Shown here: piece by piece, positions 1-9,051 of the stretch | How positions within the stretch are numbered: position 1 is the stretch's first letter | Layout of the letters: each line of letters begins with the position of its first letter | Source of the DNA: Paenibacillus sp. CF384 | GTDB lineage: Bacteria > Bacillota > Bacilli > Paenibacillales > Paenibacillaceae | Direction: 5' to 3' | Assembly (NCBI RefSeq): GCF_900106745.1 | Contig: NZ_FNNV01000011.1 | Location: 172,810-236,809 of the forward strand | DNA: 64,000 bases | Notes under the pieces: generated by a model | Seen by the model: the letters and a program-made list of their open reading frames with translations, nothing else | Told to the model about the DNA's origin: nothing | The model's database searches: none | Made by a program: the position numbers and the translations under genes

Positions 1-782
1 TTACACTGAACGCTCCGACCGGAGGCATTGCCTCTACCATTAGCGTGGTGACCAATACGGATAAAGTTGTCGACACAATTAAGTCATTTATTAAAGATTT
101 TAATGATGTGTTAGATTCTGTGACCAGTAAAATAAATGAAGAGCGGTTCAGAAAATATCTCCCTCTTACATCCGACGACAAGGCTGCAATGAAAGAGGCT
201 GAGATTACGCTTTGGGAAGAGAAAGCGAAGAGCGGACTTCTGCGAAACGATTCTACACTCACTAAACTAGAGAGTGATATCCGGCTTTCCTCCATTACGG
301 ATGTCACCATAGACGGAAAGAAAATGGTAATAGGCGATTTAGGGATTGATTCGGTAGCATGGGAAAATCGGGGTAAGCTCACAATCAAGGATGAGTCTAA
401 GCTGCGGGCGGCTATTGAAGCAGATCCTGAACGTGTTATGAAGTTCTTTACGCAGCAAACGACTGAGACTAACGCAACCTTGAAAGTGTCACCTACTAAT
501 CCCGACAATGGAGTATTCAATAGACTGTCCAACGTGGTAATGTCGGCACTTGATGAATTATCAAGTAGAGTAGGTACTTCAAAAGTCAGCACGGATAAGA
601 ATGGCTCATTTTTACAAACGAGCATATTCAGCAAAAATTTGCGAGATATTGATGTTAAAATCAATGATGAGAATGACCGTTTGACCCGTCTTGAAACCAG
701 TTATTATAAAAAGTTTACTGCAATGGAAACGGCGATGAATAGATATAATTCCCAGTCGAGCAGTCTATTCAGTTCTATGTAA
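1..782 (+). CDS. fliD: Flagellar filament cap protein FliD, C-terminal part (5' truncated by window)
   Basis: The reading frame is open from base 3, so the gene starts upstream of the window; the GTG at 45 is only an internal codon. The visible part of about 260 residues matches the C-terminal region of FliD (HAP2), the pentameric cap on the flagellar tip that folds incoming flagellin. It shows the family pattern of a stretch on paired ends (LRNDSTLTKL), a GxLTIDE-like segment (GKLTIKDESKLRAAIEADPERVMKFF is read as its equivalent) and a long C-terminal helix ending in SSSLFSSM. The position directly before fliS and a fliT-like gene is the standard Firmicute order. The product acts outside the cell after export by the flagellar type III system. 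Confidence 0.92.
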   Translation, partial: TLNAPTGGIASTISVVTNTDKVVDTIKSFIKDFNDVLDSVTSKINEERFRKYLPLTSDDKAAMKEAEITLWEEKAKSGLLRNDSTLTKLESDIRLSSITDVTIDGKKMVIGDLGIDSVAWENRGKLTIKDESKLRAAIEADPERVMKFFTQQTTETNATLKVSPTNPDNGVFNRLSNVVMSALDELSSRVGTSKVSTDKNGSFLQTSIFSKNLRDIDVKINDENDRLTRLETSYYKKFTAMETAMNRYNSQSSSLFSSM

Positions 783-797
783 TAAGGAGAGATCAGC

Positions 798-1193
798 ATG
801 ATAGCGAACCCTTATCAGAAATATCAGCAATTATCCGTACAGACGGCTTCTCCTGCGCAGCTGCTGGTTATGCTTTACGATGGGGCCATTCGATTTGTAA
901 AGCAAGGCATTGAAGCAATTGAGAACAATAATATTGAGAAGGCCAATACCTTCTTGATTAAGGCGCAGAATGTCGTTCATGAATTAATTGCTTCCTTGAA
1001 TTACAATTACCCGATCGCAACAGAATTAGTTCGAATTTACGAGTATATGCTTTATCAGCTTATTACAGCAAACACCAAAAAAGAGAAAGAACCGGCGATT
1101 GAGGTACTCACCTATTTGGTCGATTTGAAGGAGTCGTGGCTTCAAGCTTCTAAATCCAATCAGTCAACATCCAAGGAAGCCATTCATGGATAA
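798..1193 (+). CDS. fliS: Flagellar export chaperone FliS
   Basis: This 131-residue protein has the family's usual length and N-terminus (NPYQKYQQ, then QLLVMLYDGAIRF). FliS binds the C-terminus of flagellin in the cytoplasm, keeps it from polymerising early and delivers it to the export gate. A good Shine-Dalgarno sequence (AAGGAGA, 784-790) lies 7 bases before the ATG. The gene begins 15 bases after fliD and its end overlaps the next gene by 8 bases, so the three are almost certainly co-transcribed and translationally coupled. Confidence 0.96.
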   Translation: MIANPYQKYQQLSVQTASPAQLLVMLYDGAIRFVKQGIEAIENNNIEKANTFLIKAQNVVHELIASLNYNYPIATELVRIYEYMLYQLITANTKKEKEPAIEVLTYLVDLKESWLQASKSNQSTSKEAIHG

Positions 1194-1518
1194 ACTAACG
1201 CAGGCGCAGCGAGTATTAGCGGAAACAAAGTACCTGAGTGAGTTGGGAGACTCGGAGGATTATGAACGTTTCGAGTCGTTGGTAGAACTAAGGCAATCGC
1301 TCGTGGATCAGATTGACGCGGAGGGTGAATTATCGCCTGAGTTAAAGAAGGTTGTTCAAGAATTGTTTCAGTACGATACGATCATCTTAGGACACATGCA
1401 GCGAATTAAGAATGAGGCAGCAGAGGCGCTTATTCGTCTAAACGGATATAAAAAACAGATACATGCATATGGAAATCAAGGACATCTGGATGGCCTTATG
1501 TTTGATAGGAGAAATTGA
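1186..1518 (+). CDS. fliT: FliT-like flagellar protein
   Basis: A 110-residue, highly helical, charged protein that starts inside the end of fliS. FliT proteins are small helical chaperones for FliD and regulators of flagellar export. Sequence conservation in the family is low, so the call rests on length, all-helical composition and the fixed position after fliD-fliS. No catalytic motif or membrane segment is visible. The start is set by overlap with fliS, which suggests translational coupling. It could also be named only as a flagellar protein of unknown function. Confidence 0.7.
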   Translation: MDKLTQAQRVLAETKYLSELGDSEDYERFESLVELRQSLVDQIDAEGELSPELKKVVQELFQYDTIILGHMQRIKNEAAEALIRLNGYKKQIHAYGNQGHLDGLMFDRRN

Positions 1519-1597
1519 TTCAAGGGAACAAGCACAAGAGAAGTGTCAAAGTGAAGAGGTAATGACACTAAGGCATCTATTATTAATGATAATAATT

Positions 1598-1649
1598 TAA
1601 AGGTGCTTCGATAGGCGCGATGTACTCTCGCAAGAGGGGAAATCGCGCC
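1598..1649 (+). promoter_or_regulatory. Candidate SigD-type promoter and leader hairpin before the glycosylation operon
   Basis: TAAA (1598-1601) is followed after 14 bases by CGCGATGT (1616-1623), a partial match to the SigD (flagellar sigma) consensus TAAA-N15-GCCGATAT. The same stretch can also fold: GGCGCGA (1614-1620) pairs with TCGCGCC (1643-1649), with a small inner hairpin CTCT/AGAG (1625-1636). The promoter and hairpin readings compete, and neither is proven. The 166-base gap is the only sizeable gap between the fliD-S-T genes and the glycosylation genes. Confidence 0.35.
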
Positions 1650-1684
1650 AACTTCATATTATTAGGGAGCTTGGTGAAACGAAC

Positions 1685-3940
1685 ATGCATGACCAAAATA
1701 TTGAAATGCTCGAAGAAGTTAAAGTCTTTTTACCAAGATTAATCCAATTTTGTTACACCGTTTCGGAGCTTCTCTATGTTCCGATTACAGAACAAACCTG
1801 GTCAGATTTCAGTGAATTGGTGCAGGGGATGGACGACCTGTATAGAACGGTACATGCAATTGGAAATGAGCTTGAGTCGAGCGAAGAGAATACCTTGTTA
1901 CTCACGATTATTACTAACTTTACTGATCAACTGATTCTGAAGTTTGAAGAAATGAACCGTTTAATGGATGAGGAAGAATTTGTTCAGGCCGGTGACTGCA
2001 TTAAATATGAACTAGCAGGGTTATTTCATGCCTTTGCGATTAAGCTTGGCGAAGGAAAAGAAGATGTCGTTACCAGGTTTTCGGCTAACCTTGCCTTCTT
2101 AGAAAAGAACTATCACCGTGCATTTGAATTGATAAAGAATATTAACCCAGATCGCTCTCGTTACCATATTACTTATGCGAGCAATGGGTCTCCCAATATA
2201 TACATGCGGACAAGCGATAATAAGATGAAGCATTTATACAGTAATTACGAACCAGAGCATGAGGCTAGACGGTGGGTCGAATCGATGGAGGAAGCCTTAG
2301 CTGGTAAAACTAATCTGGTTGTATATGGTATGGGGCTAGGATATCACTTGCTTGAGTTGGCAAGAAAACATCCAAAGCTAAATTTAATAATTTTTGAACC
2401 GGATGAACAAGTACTATTGGCTGCCATGCAGGTTATAGATTTTGAAGAATTGTTTAAGCAGCTTCAGGTTCAAATATTTGTCGTTGGAGAAGATAAGGTA
2501 GTAAGAGGACGTACTTTCTTCCATTTCGTGAGGCTTGCAAGAGGAGAATCAGCTGTTACGTCTCTGCCTTCGTATGATAAAGTTGATGCACAAAGAAAGC
2601 TAGAATTTTTCAAAGATGCTCAGGATGCCCTGCTGCATTTTGAGTTGTCTTCTAAAACAGGGGCCTATTATGGCATCCAGCTTCTTCAGAACAGGTTGTA
2701 CAATTTAGCTCATATCGTGAATACGCCTTCCATTCGAGACTTGAAAGATAAACTGAAGGGTCAGGCAGCAGTCATTGTTGGAGCAGGGCCTTCCTTGGAG
2801 AAAGATATTGAGACATTGAGGCAGTTAAAGAAACATGCGCTGATTATTGCGGCTGGAACATCTGTTCAGTCTTTAAGTCACTTTGGTATTACTCCGCATT
2901 TAGTTGTATCTGTAGATTTCGGAGAGTCGAACGGCACCGCCTTCAGCCATCTTGATTTGAGTGAGGTTCCTCTCTTGTATGCCCCACAAATCAAGTACAC
3001 AGTTATTGAGGATAAGAAGAAGCTTATTCACTTCTTGCTGGAAAACGATTGGACCTATCGCAATATCGTTGGATGGGAGGATGAGGAGCCTATATTCTGT
3101 ACGACTCCCTCAGTAACCGGTCCAGCCATTGAAGCGGCAATCTATATGGGTTGTACGGAAATTATTCTGACCGGGCAAGATCTTTCTTATCCTACCGATC
3201 AAACCTATGCTCCCGGAGCCAAACACATCTCACAAGAAGAGAGCGAAGCAATGGCGATCCATGCCCATCTTCAGGTTGAGAACGTACAAGGCGGGATGAA
3301 CCGTACTAACCAGATGATGCAAGTCACTCTTAGTGAAATTGAGAAGTTCCTAAGTAATAATACGCATGTTAATTTCATAAACACCTCTCAGTTAGGAGCG
3401 AAAATCAAGCATACCGAATTTAGCCCTATGGAGAGTGTGCTGCAGCGTCTGAGCGATATCGACGTTCCGAATGATCTGTTGGAGAGGGCAATGGAAACCT
3501 ATCTACGACCATTTGATGAACCACGGAAGTCGGAAATAACGAACCGTTTATTTCAAATGCCAATGAAGTATGATGATATTGAAAAGATACTAAAGCGGAT
3601 AGAGCAGAAGATAGGCTTGCTGCCAGCATTAAGTCGAACGAAACCAGAGAAATGTCATAAGACCATGGTTGATATTGAAGAATTATGGGAGACTGTGGTT
3701 GATGATGAAATGTTTGCAGCTACAGTAGCTTTCGTAATTCCAAACGATTTCCGCTCCTATGACCGTGACCTTCCGGAGCTGGTAGAAGAGAAAAATATTA
3801 TTCGAAAAGCTGATTTGTTTAGTAAGATACTAGGAACGCTTATTATCGCAATATTAGAGTGTTTGCCAATGGTTAATGCTATTGCGAAAGAAGCGGTAAG
3901 AAGAGTTGAAGCTTATGACCGAGAAAAAGTTTCCCAGTAA
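1685..3940 (+). CDS. Motility-associated factor (Maf) glycosyltransferase, DUF115/MAF family
   Basis: The 751-residue protein has the features of Maf flagellin glycosyltransferases. The central MAF_flag10 (DUF115) region starts near residue 360 with a glycine-rich nucleotide-binding turn (GAGPSLEKD, G366 onward) and continues through VSVDFGE and TGQDLSYP. A first nucleotide-binding-like unit lies near residues 205-235 (VVYGMGLGYHLLELARK, IIFEPDE). Maf enzymes move nonulosonic acids (pseudaminic or legionaminic acid) from CMP onto Ser/Thr of flagellin in the cytoplasm before export. The gene sits directly upstream of, and 11 bases from, the nonulosonate synthesis genes, which fits it being the transferase for their product. 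Start ATG 1685 follows GGGAGC. Donor specificity is inferred from context. Confidence 0.88.
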   Translation: MHDQNIEMLEEVKVFLPRLIQFCYTVSELLYVPITEQTWSDFSELVQGMDDLYRTVHAIGNELESSEENTLLLTIITNFTDQLILKFEEMNRLMDEEEFVQAGDCIKYELAGLFHAFAIKLGEGKEDVVTRFSANLAFLEKNYHRAFELIKNINPDRSRYHITYASNGSPNIYMRTSDNKMKHLYSNYEPEHEARRWVESMEEALAGKTNLVVYGMGLGYHLLELARKHPKLNLIIFEPDEQVLLAAMQVIDFEELFKQLQVQIFVVGEDKVVRGRTFFHFVRLARGESAVTSLPSYDKVDAQRKLEFFKDAQDALLHFELSSKTGAYYGIQLLQNRLYNLAHIVNTPSIRDLKDKLKGQAAVIVGAGPSLEKDIETLRQLKKHALIIAAGTSVQSLSHFGITPHLVVSVDFGESNGTAFSHLDLSEVPLLYAPQIKYTVIEDKKKLIHFLLENDWTYRNIVGWEDEEPIFCTTPSVTGPAIEAAIYMGCTEIILTGQDLSYPTDQTYAPGAKHISQEESEAMAIHAHLQVENVQGGMNRTNQMMQVTLSEIEKFLSNNTHVNFINTSQLGAKIKHTEFSPMESVLQRLSDIDVPNDLLERAMETYLRPFDEPRKSEITNRLFQMPMKYDDIEKILKRIEQKIGLLPALSRTKPEKCHKTMVDIEELWETVVDDEMFAATVAFVIPNDFRSYDRDLPELVEEKNIIRKADLFSKILGTLIIAILECLPMVNAIAKEAVRRVEAYDREKVSQ

Positions 3941-3951
3941 GGAGTTGCAAT

Positions 3952-4959
3952 GTGGCTGTATTTCGTAAAGTATTAGTTACCGGAGCCGATGGATTCATTG
4001 GTTCGCACCTCACAGAAACCCTTGTCCGTCTTGGATATGATGTTCGCGCTTTTGTAATGTATAACTCTTTCAATTCTTGGGGCTGGCTGGATCAAGCAGC
4101 AGAAGATGTCCGAGGCAAATTTGAAGTGTTTTCCGGTGATATAAGAGATCCTCACGGAGTTGCAGAGGCGATGAAAGGATGCGATGCCGTTCTTCATCTG
4201 GCGGCGTTAATTGCAATTCCCTATTCGTACCATTCTCCGGATACATATGTAGATACGAATATTAAAGGGACTTTGAATGTTCTTCAGGCGGCGAGGCAGC
4301 TCGGTGTTCGCAAAGTGGTGCATACCTCCACAAGTGAGGTGTATGGAACCGCACTATACGTGCCGATTGATGAGAAGCATCCGCTGCAAGGGCAATCGCC
4401 CTATTCCGCTTCGAAAATCGGCGCTGATCAGATGGCACTCTCCTATTATCGCTCATTTGGATTACCGGTAGGGGTAATACGTCCATTTAATACGTATGGT
4501 CCAAGGCAATCGGCTCGTGCTGTCATACCAACGATTATTACGCAGTTGAAACAAGGCAATAGTGCGATTCAACTGGGAGCCGTTCATCCAACACGGGATT
4601 TTAATTACGTTGCAGATACTGTGAGAGGATTTATTGCGTTCTTGGAATCGGATCGAAGTATAGGCGAGGAAATCAATATAGGAAGTAACTATGAGATTTC
4701 AATCGGCGAAACAGTCCAAATGATTGCAAGACTAATGAATTCGAGCGTAGAGATAGGTTTGGATAAACAACGTATGCGTCCTGAGAAGAGTGAAGTAGAA
4801 CGGCTGTGGGCAGATAACCGGAAGGCGGAATTGTTGCTTAACTGGAAGCCGGAATACGCTGGAAGCCTGGGACTGGAAGTCGGGCTGAGAAAAACGATTG
4901 AATGGTTCACGGAATCGGCAAACTTAAAACAATATAAAGCCGACATATACAACATCTAA
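3952..4959 (+). CDS. legB: LegB-like nucleotide-sugar 4,6-dehydratase (extended SDR)
   Basis: The protein is a 335-residue extended short-chain dehydrogenase with an N-terminal GxxGxxG NAD site (GADGFIGSHL), the STSEVYG active-site strand and the YSASK catalytic Tyr-Lys motif. LegB converts nucleotide-activated GlcNAc (GDP-GlcNAc in Campylobacter) to the 4-keto-6-deoxy sugar, the first committed step to legionaminic acid. A PseB-type enzyme for pseudaminic acid is the main alternative, but the downstream NeuC-type epimerase and PtmE argue for the legionaminate route. Translation most likely starts at GTG 3952, 7 bases after AAGGAG; the ATG two bases earlier is out of frame. Confidence 0.82.
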   Translation: MAVFRKVLVTGADGFIGSHLTETLVRLGYDVRAFVMYNSFNSWGWLDQAAEDVRGKFEVFSGDIRDPHGVAEAMKGCDAVLHLAALIAIPYSYHSPDTYVDTNIKGTLNVLQAARQLGVRKVVHTSTSEVYGTALYVPIDEKHPLQGQSPYSASKIGADQMALSYYRSFGLPVGVIRPFNTYGPRQSARAVIPTIITQLKQGNSAIQLGAVHPTRDFNYVADTVRGFIAFLESDRSIGEEINIGSNYEISIGETVQMIARLMNSSVEIGLDKQRMRPEKSEVERLWADNRKAELLLNWKPEYAGSLGLEVGLRKTIEWFTESANLKQYKADIYNI

Positions 4960-4990
4960 TTTAAGAAATGCAAGGAAGGAGTCGTTCCTC

Positions 4991-6172
4991 ATGCAAGAGA
5001 CCCAATCATTAGGCTCCGCTGTTGTAGATGTTATCAGACAATTGTCTGAGAAAAAAAATGACGCTGTTCTTCCGCTGCATGAGCCTGAGTTTTCCGGTAA
5101 TGAATGGCTCTACGTGAAGGAGTGTTTGGATACGGGATGGGTTTCGTCTGCCGGCCGCTTCGTGGATCGTTTAGAAGGAGAACTTGCCTCGTTTACGAAT
5201 TCTGCGCATGCGGTTGCTGTAGTAAATGGCACGGCTGCTCTTCATATTGCGCTATTGCTTTCCGGGGTAAAGCCAGACGATGAGGTTATTGTCCCTTCGC
5301 TTTCATTTGTGGCGACTGCAAATGCAATTATGTACTGCCAGGCAACACCGCATTTCGTGGATGTATCCTCTACGAATTTGGGACTGGACGCGGTTCGGTT
5401 GAATGATTATTTAGAGGAAATTAGCAAGATTGGAACTGACGGAAAGCTATATAACCGGATAAGCGGTAAACGTATAAGCGCCATAGTACCAATGCACACC
5501 TTCGGTCATCCGGTAGATATGGATGCCGTTCTTGAAGTAGCAGAGAGGTTTAATCTCATCGTTATTGAAGATGCAGCAGAGTCGCTTGGTTCTTACTATA
5601 AAGGCAAGTCCACTGGTACGTTTGGGCTATTTGGAATCGTTAGCTTTAACGGGAACAAAATAATGACAACCGGTGGAGGCGGTGCGATTCTGACGCAAAG
5701 CAAAGAACTGGCAGCTATGGCTAAGCATGTGACGACAACTGCAAAACTTCCTCATAAATGGTCGTTTGATCATGATATTGTCGGATACAATTATCGGATG
5801 CCTAATATCAACGCTGCTCTCGGCTGCGCACAATTGGAGCTTGTGCCAGGATTTCTTGCCCGTAAGCGTCTCTTGGCGGAAAAGTACAGCAAGGGATTTC
5901 AGGAGATTAAGGGCTTGTCTTTCCTCGAAGAACCGGCATATGCTTCTAGCAACTACTGGCTGAATGCCATTATACTGGACGATGAAGATGTCTTGGCTAG
6001 AGATGAGATATTGAGAATAACGAATGAAGCGGGTATTTTGACAAGACCGGTATGGACACCATTGCATCAGCTTCCGATGTACTCGAATTGTCCGCGAATG
6101 GACTTGCCTATAACAGAAAGCCTGCACAACAAAATTATTAATCTGCCAAGCGGTCCTTCAATTGTAGGTTAA
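4991..6172 (+). CDS. legC: LegC-like PLP-dependent sugar aminotransferase (DegT/DnrJ/EryC1 family)
   Basis: This 393-residue aminotransferase has the family's nucleotide-sugar fold: GTAALHIAL near residue 78, a VIEDAAESLG strand that holds the cofactor, and SFNGNKIMTTGGGG with Lys223 as the expected PLP lysine. LegC aminates C4 of the 4-keto-6-deoxy intermediate made by LegB, giving the 4-amino sugar. It follows legB with a strong AGGAG ribosome binding site. The substrate is inferred from the operon; the family itself is certain. Confidence 0.86.
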   Translation: MQETQSLGSAVVDVIRQLSEKKNDAVLPLHEPEFSGNEWLYVKECLDTGWVSSAGRFVDRLEGELASFTNSAHAVAVVNGTAALHIALLLSGVKPDDEVIVPSLSFVATANAIMYCQATPHFVDVSSTNLGLDAVRLNDYLEEISKIGTDGKLYNRISGKRISAIVPMHTFGHPVDMDAVLEVAERFNLIVIEDAAESLGSYYKGKSTGTFGLFGIVSFNGNKIMTTGGGGAILTQSKELAAMAKHVTTTAKLPHKWSFDHDIVGYNYRMPNINAALGCAQLELVPGFLARKRLLAEKYSKGFQEIKGLSFLEEPAYASSNYWLNAIILDDEDVLARDEILRITNEAGILTRPVWTPLHQLPMYSNCPRMDLPITESLHNKIINLPSGPSIVG

Positions 6173-6199
6173 TAAATGTGGAACAGGAGAGGAATAGAG

Positions 6200-7282
6200 A
6201 TGGGGCAGAAGAGGTTTGAAATCGGAAGTGAGTTCCCGCTCGATGCCGCCAATCTATCAACGAAAGAGGATACATTTGGACATAGGTTGAAAGCCTATCA
6301 ATCTGTATTTTATAGCAGCGGGCGAGGCGCGCTGCGGGGAGTACTCCGGCAACTTCAAGGTGAAAGAGCACTCCTCCCCGCGTATATTTGCCAATCCGTA
6401 ATAGACGCTTTTGAAGAAGAAAACTATACAGTATGCCTTTATCGGATCAAGACGGATTTATCTATTGACTTGGAAGATGTTAGAAGTAAACTTCACGAAG
6501 ATACTGATATTTTATTTCTTATGCATTATTTTGGAAGACTTCAATCCGAGAATGACTTGGTACATCTGCGTGACTTATGCGATGCAAGTTCGGCCAAGAT
6601 AATAGAAGATACAACACATAGTATTTTGACGCAATCGCATTCGATAGGGGACTATTGTGTTGCTAGTTTACGGAAATGGTTTGCATTGCCGGATGGCGGG
6701 GTCGCTTATTGTGTGTCGGGAAGATTGGATGAAGCTCCTGAGGCCTCAGAGTATTCTTTTACAAATGCTCGTGCAGCGGGTATGTTTCTCAAAGGGCTGT
6801 ATCTCAATGGGTTGGCAGAAGGGAACGAAATGTATCGGGGATTGTTTATGGATGCTGAGAATGGGATCGATAATGATAACAAGGTTGAAGCCATCTCTCA
6901 CTTCTCCAATGAACTATTAAATACATTTCATGTTGGGAAAGCCGCAGCCACTCGTATTCAAAATAAAGCTTATTTGGCCGAGAATATACATAACCGGTTT
7001 GTAACACCAGTCTTTGATAAACAAGACTCAAAGGAATGTTCTTTTTTTTACCCGTTATTTGTCGAAAACCGTGATGTTTTTCGTCGATATTTGAATGAAA
7101 ACAGCATATTTTGTCCCGTGCATTGGCCGATTGACGACCATAGACTTCTCGAATTTGCAGATACTCGGTACATTTCCGAGTTTCTAATATCTATACCTAT
7201 TGACCAACGCTATAGTCTGGCTGAGATGGAGTACATATGCAACGTTATTAACAAATACAGTGGCGGTAACATGGAGGGATGA
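6200..7282 (+). CDS. Second DegT-family PLP-dependent enzyme, role unknown
   Basis: A 360-residue protein related to DegT/DnrJ/EryC1 aminotransferases: SGRGALRGVL in place of the usual GTxAL loop, a DTTHSILT strand where family members have EDxAH, and SLRKWFALPDGG with Lys159 as the likely PLP lysine. It is clearly more divergent than its neighbour legC. Start ATG 6200 is preferred over 6176 because AGGAGAGG (6185-6192) precedes it at about 7 bases. The last base of its sense codons overlaps the next gene's ATG (ATGA). It may put a further amino group on the sugar or an attached group; the substrate is unknown. Confidence 0.7.
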   Translation: MGQKRFEIGSEFPLDAANLSTKEDTFGHRLKAYQSVFYSSGRGALRGVLRQLQGERALLPAYICQSVIDAFEEENYTVCLYRIKTDLSIDLEDVRSKLHEDTDILFLMHYFGRLQSENDLVHLRDLCDASSAKIIEDTTHSILTQSHSIGDYCVASLRKWFALPDGGVAYCVSGRLDEAPEASEYSFTNARAAGMFLKGLYLNGLAEGNEMYRGLFMDAENGIDNDNKVEAISHFSNELLNTFHVGKAAATRIQNKAYLAENIHNRFVTPVFDKQDSKECSFFYPLFVENRDVFRRYLNENSIFCPVHWPIDDHRLLEFADTRYISEFLISIPIDQRYSLAEMEYICNVINKYSGGNMEG

Positions 7283-7953
7283 CATTGAAAGCATTTGATG
7301 AGATGTGGGAGCAAATCCATAAAGAAATGGAATGGGGGAAATACCCGTCAGAAGAAGTCATTCGATTTGTTGCTAGAAATTATTATGGAACGGAGCGTTC
7401 TAAAGTAAAGCTGCTGGATGCAGGATGCGGTACAGGTGCTATTTCCTGGTTTGCAGCAAGAGAAGGTTTTGCAGTTAATGGTTTTGATGGGTCGAAGACC
7501 GCGATCGGTAAAGCAGTGGATAGGCTAAAGAGTGAGGGGCTTACGGCTGAGCTGGAAGTAGGTGACGCGGCAGCTATGCCATATAGGAACGAAGAATTTG
7601 ACGGAGTCATTGATTCCGCAATGATTTATGCCAACAAAGTTGAAACGATAAGGACCATTCTGAAAGAATGCTACCGTGTGCTGAAGCCAGGCGGGAAGCT
7701 GTTCTCTACCGGTCTATTCAAAATTGGGATGACAGGTTATGGGACCGGAGAGAAGTTGGAGGAACACACGTACAGAGAGCTAACAGAAGGGGCACTCGCA
7801 CACCGTGGAACCGTTCACTTCTTTGATCAAGCTCAGATACTTGAATTATGGTCGGAGGCTGGATTTACAAATTTGAAAATGGATTCAGTCGAAAGAACAG
7901 ATCGTAATGGAACTGTCCAGGTTAGCTTTTTCATGGTAGAATCCGAGAAATGA
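7279..7953 (+). CDS. Class I SAM-dependent methyltransferase
   Basis: The 224-residue protein has the class I methyltransferase signature: motif I LLDAGCGTGAISW near residue 45, an acidic residue at the end of strand 2 (NGFDGSK), a GDAAAMPYRNEEFDG motif and an LKPGGKLF turn near residue 138. It most resembles small-molecule methyltransferases. It is translationally coupled to the gene before it by an ATGA overlap, so it probably modifies the sugar or an acyl group made in this operon. A flagellin methyltransferase is a less likely alternative, since those are usually larger and carry a protein-binding region. Confidence 0.8.
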   Translation: MTLKAFDEMWEQIHKEMEWGKYPSEEVIRFVARNYYGTERSKVKLLDAGCGTGAISWFAAREGFAVNGFDGSKTAIGKAVDRLKSEGLTAELEVGDAAAMPYRNEEFDGVIDSAMIYANKVETIRTILKECYRVLKPGGKLFSTGLFKIGMTGYGTGEKLEEHTYRELTEGALAHRGTVHFFDQAQILELWSEAGFTNLKMDSVERTDRNGTVQVSFFMVESEK

Positions 7954-7969
7954 TTTCAGGGAGGCAAGC

Positions 7970-9031
7970 ATGGGAAGTCTCGAACTGATTGATTTTGATG
8001 ATAAAGAGAAATGGAATCATATCGTTAAGTCCTTTAACAGCTATGATGTCTACTATCTGAACGAATATGTGTCGGCTTTCCGTCATGCAAACGACGGTAA
8101 GCCGCTTTTAGTTTATTTCTACGGTAATCGCATGCGGTTATGTTATGTCGTGCAGCAAAGCGATATTGCTGATGATACCAGATTCTCCGAGTATTTGAGT
8201 CAAGGTGAGTATTACGACTGGTCAACGCCATATGGCTATGGCGGACCATTAGCGGAAGATGTCGATGGGGCAGAAGTGGCCGATTTCTTCGACCTGCTCG
8301 GTGACTATTGCAGTAAGAATCAGATTGTTTCTCAGTTCATTCGATTCCATCCTCTTTTGCAAAATCAACTTGTATTTGAGGCCAACTGCAGCGTGCGCAA
8401 ACTTAAACAAACGGTTTTCATGGATACTTCCGATAAACAAAGTATAGCTATCAATATGGATGCAAAAAACCGAAATATGGTGAAGAAGGCAGAAAAAAGC
8501 GGTATTGAAATCATGGTAGATAACAGCGATGAAGCTATATCGGCTTTCGTGGAACTCTATCGAGGTACAATGGAACGCAATCAGGCATCCCAGTATTATT
8601 ACTTCAACTCCATGTTCTTTGACGATCTGTTTGTAAACCTTAAAGGGAGCTATTCTTTATTTCATGCTAAGTATGAGGGTGAAATTATAAGTTCCGCCAT
8701 CATTATGCACAGTAATGGAAGCATGCATTACCATCTCTCGGCCTCGCAGCGAAGTTACATGCACCTGGCACCGAATAATTTACTGTTATATGCTGCGGCT
8801 TGCTGGGGGGCAGATAATGGTTATGAGAGGTTTCATCTTGGCGGGGGAGTTGCAGCGGTAGACAGCCTCCTGTCATTCAAGAAATCATTTAACAAACATG
8901 GTCTGATTGATTTCTATATTGGACGCAGCATTTTTTGCGAGGACAGCTATAAGAAGTTGCTAGACATACGTTCTGCTTCGAGTTCGGATTTCAAGGCGGA
9001 CAATAACCATATGATTCAATACAGAGCCTAG
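7970..9031 (+). CDS. FemAB/GNAT-like acyltransferase (Acetyltransf_6 type)
   Basis: The 353-residue protein has the double-GNAT layout of FemAB/Acetyltransf_6 enzymes: an N-terminal half with PYGYGGPL, then a basic helix (MDAKNRNMVKKAEKSG) and a C-terminal half with APNNLLLYAAACWGADNGY and FHLGGG leading to FKKSF. This family moves acyl or aminoacyl groups onto amines. In Campylobacter a GNAT enzyme, LegH, acetylates the C4 amine after LegC. No classic LegH is present here, so this gene is the best candidate for that step, possibly with a different acyl donor. It begins 16 bases after the methyltransferase with GGGAGG before its ATG. Confidence 0.72.
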   Translation: MGSLELIDFDDKEKWNHIVKSFNSYDVYYLNEYVSAFRHANDGKPLLVYFYGNRMRLCYVVQQSDIADDTRFSEYLSQGEYYDWSTPYGYGGPLAEDVDGAEVADFFDLLGDYCSKNQIVSQFIRFHPLLQNQLVFEANCSVRKLKQTVFMDTSDKQSIAINMDAKNRNMVKKAEKSGIEIMVDNSDEAISAFVELYRGTMERNQASQYYYFNSMFFDDLFVNLKGSYSLFHAKYEGEIISSAIIMHSNGSMHYHLSASQRSYMHLAPNNLLLYAAACWGADNGYERFHLGGGVAAVDSLLSFKKSFNKHGLIDFYIGRSIFCEDSYKKLLDIRSASSSDFKADNNHMIQYRA

Positions 9032-9051
9032 TACAAGGGGTTGCTTAAACG

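Noticed and set aside
6176..6199. Upstream ATG as the start of the second DegT-like gene
   Set aside because: It has no Shine-Dalgarno sequence, while AGGAGAGG stands properly before ATG 6200.
7279..7953. Flagellin lysine methyltransferase (FliB-like)
   Set aside because: Length and motifs fit a small-molecule class I methyltransferase, and the FliB cysteine pattern is not seen.
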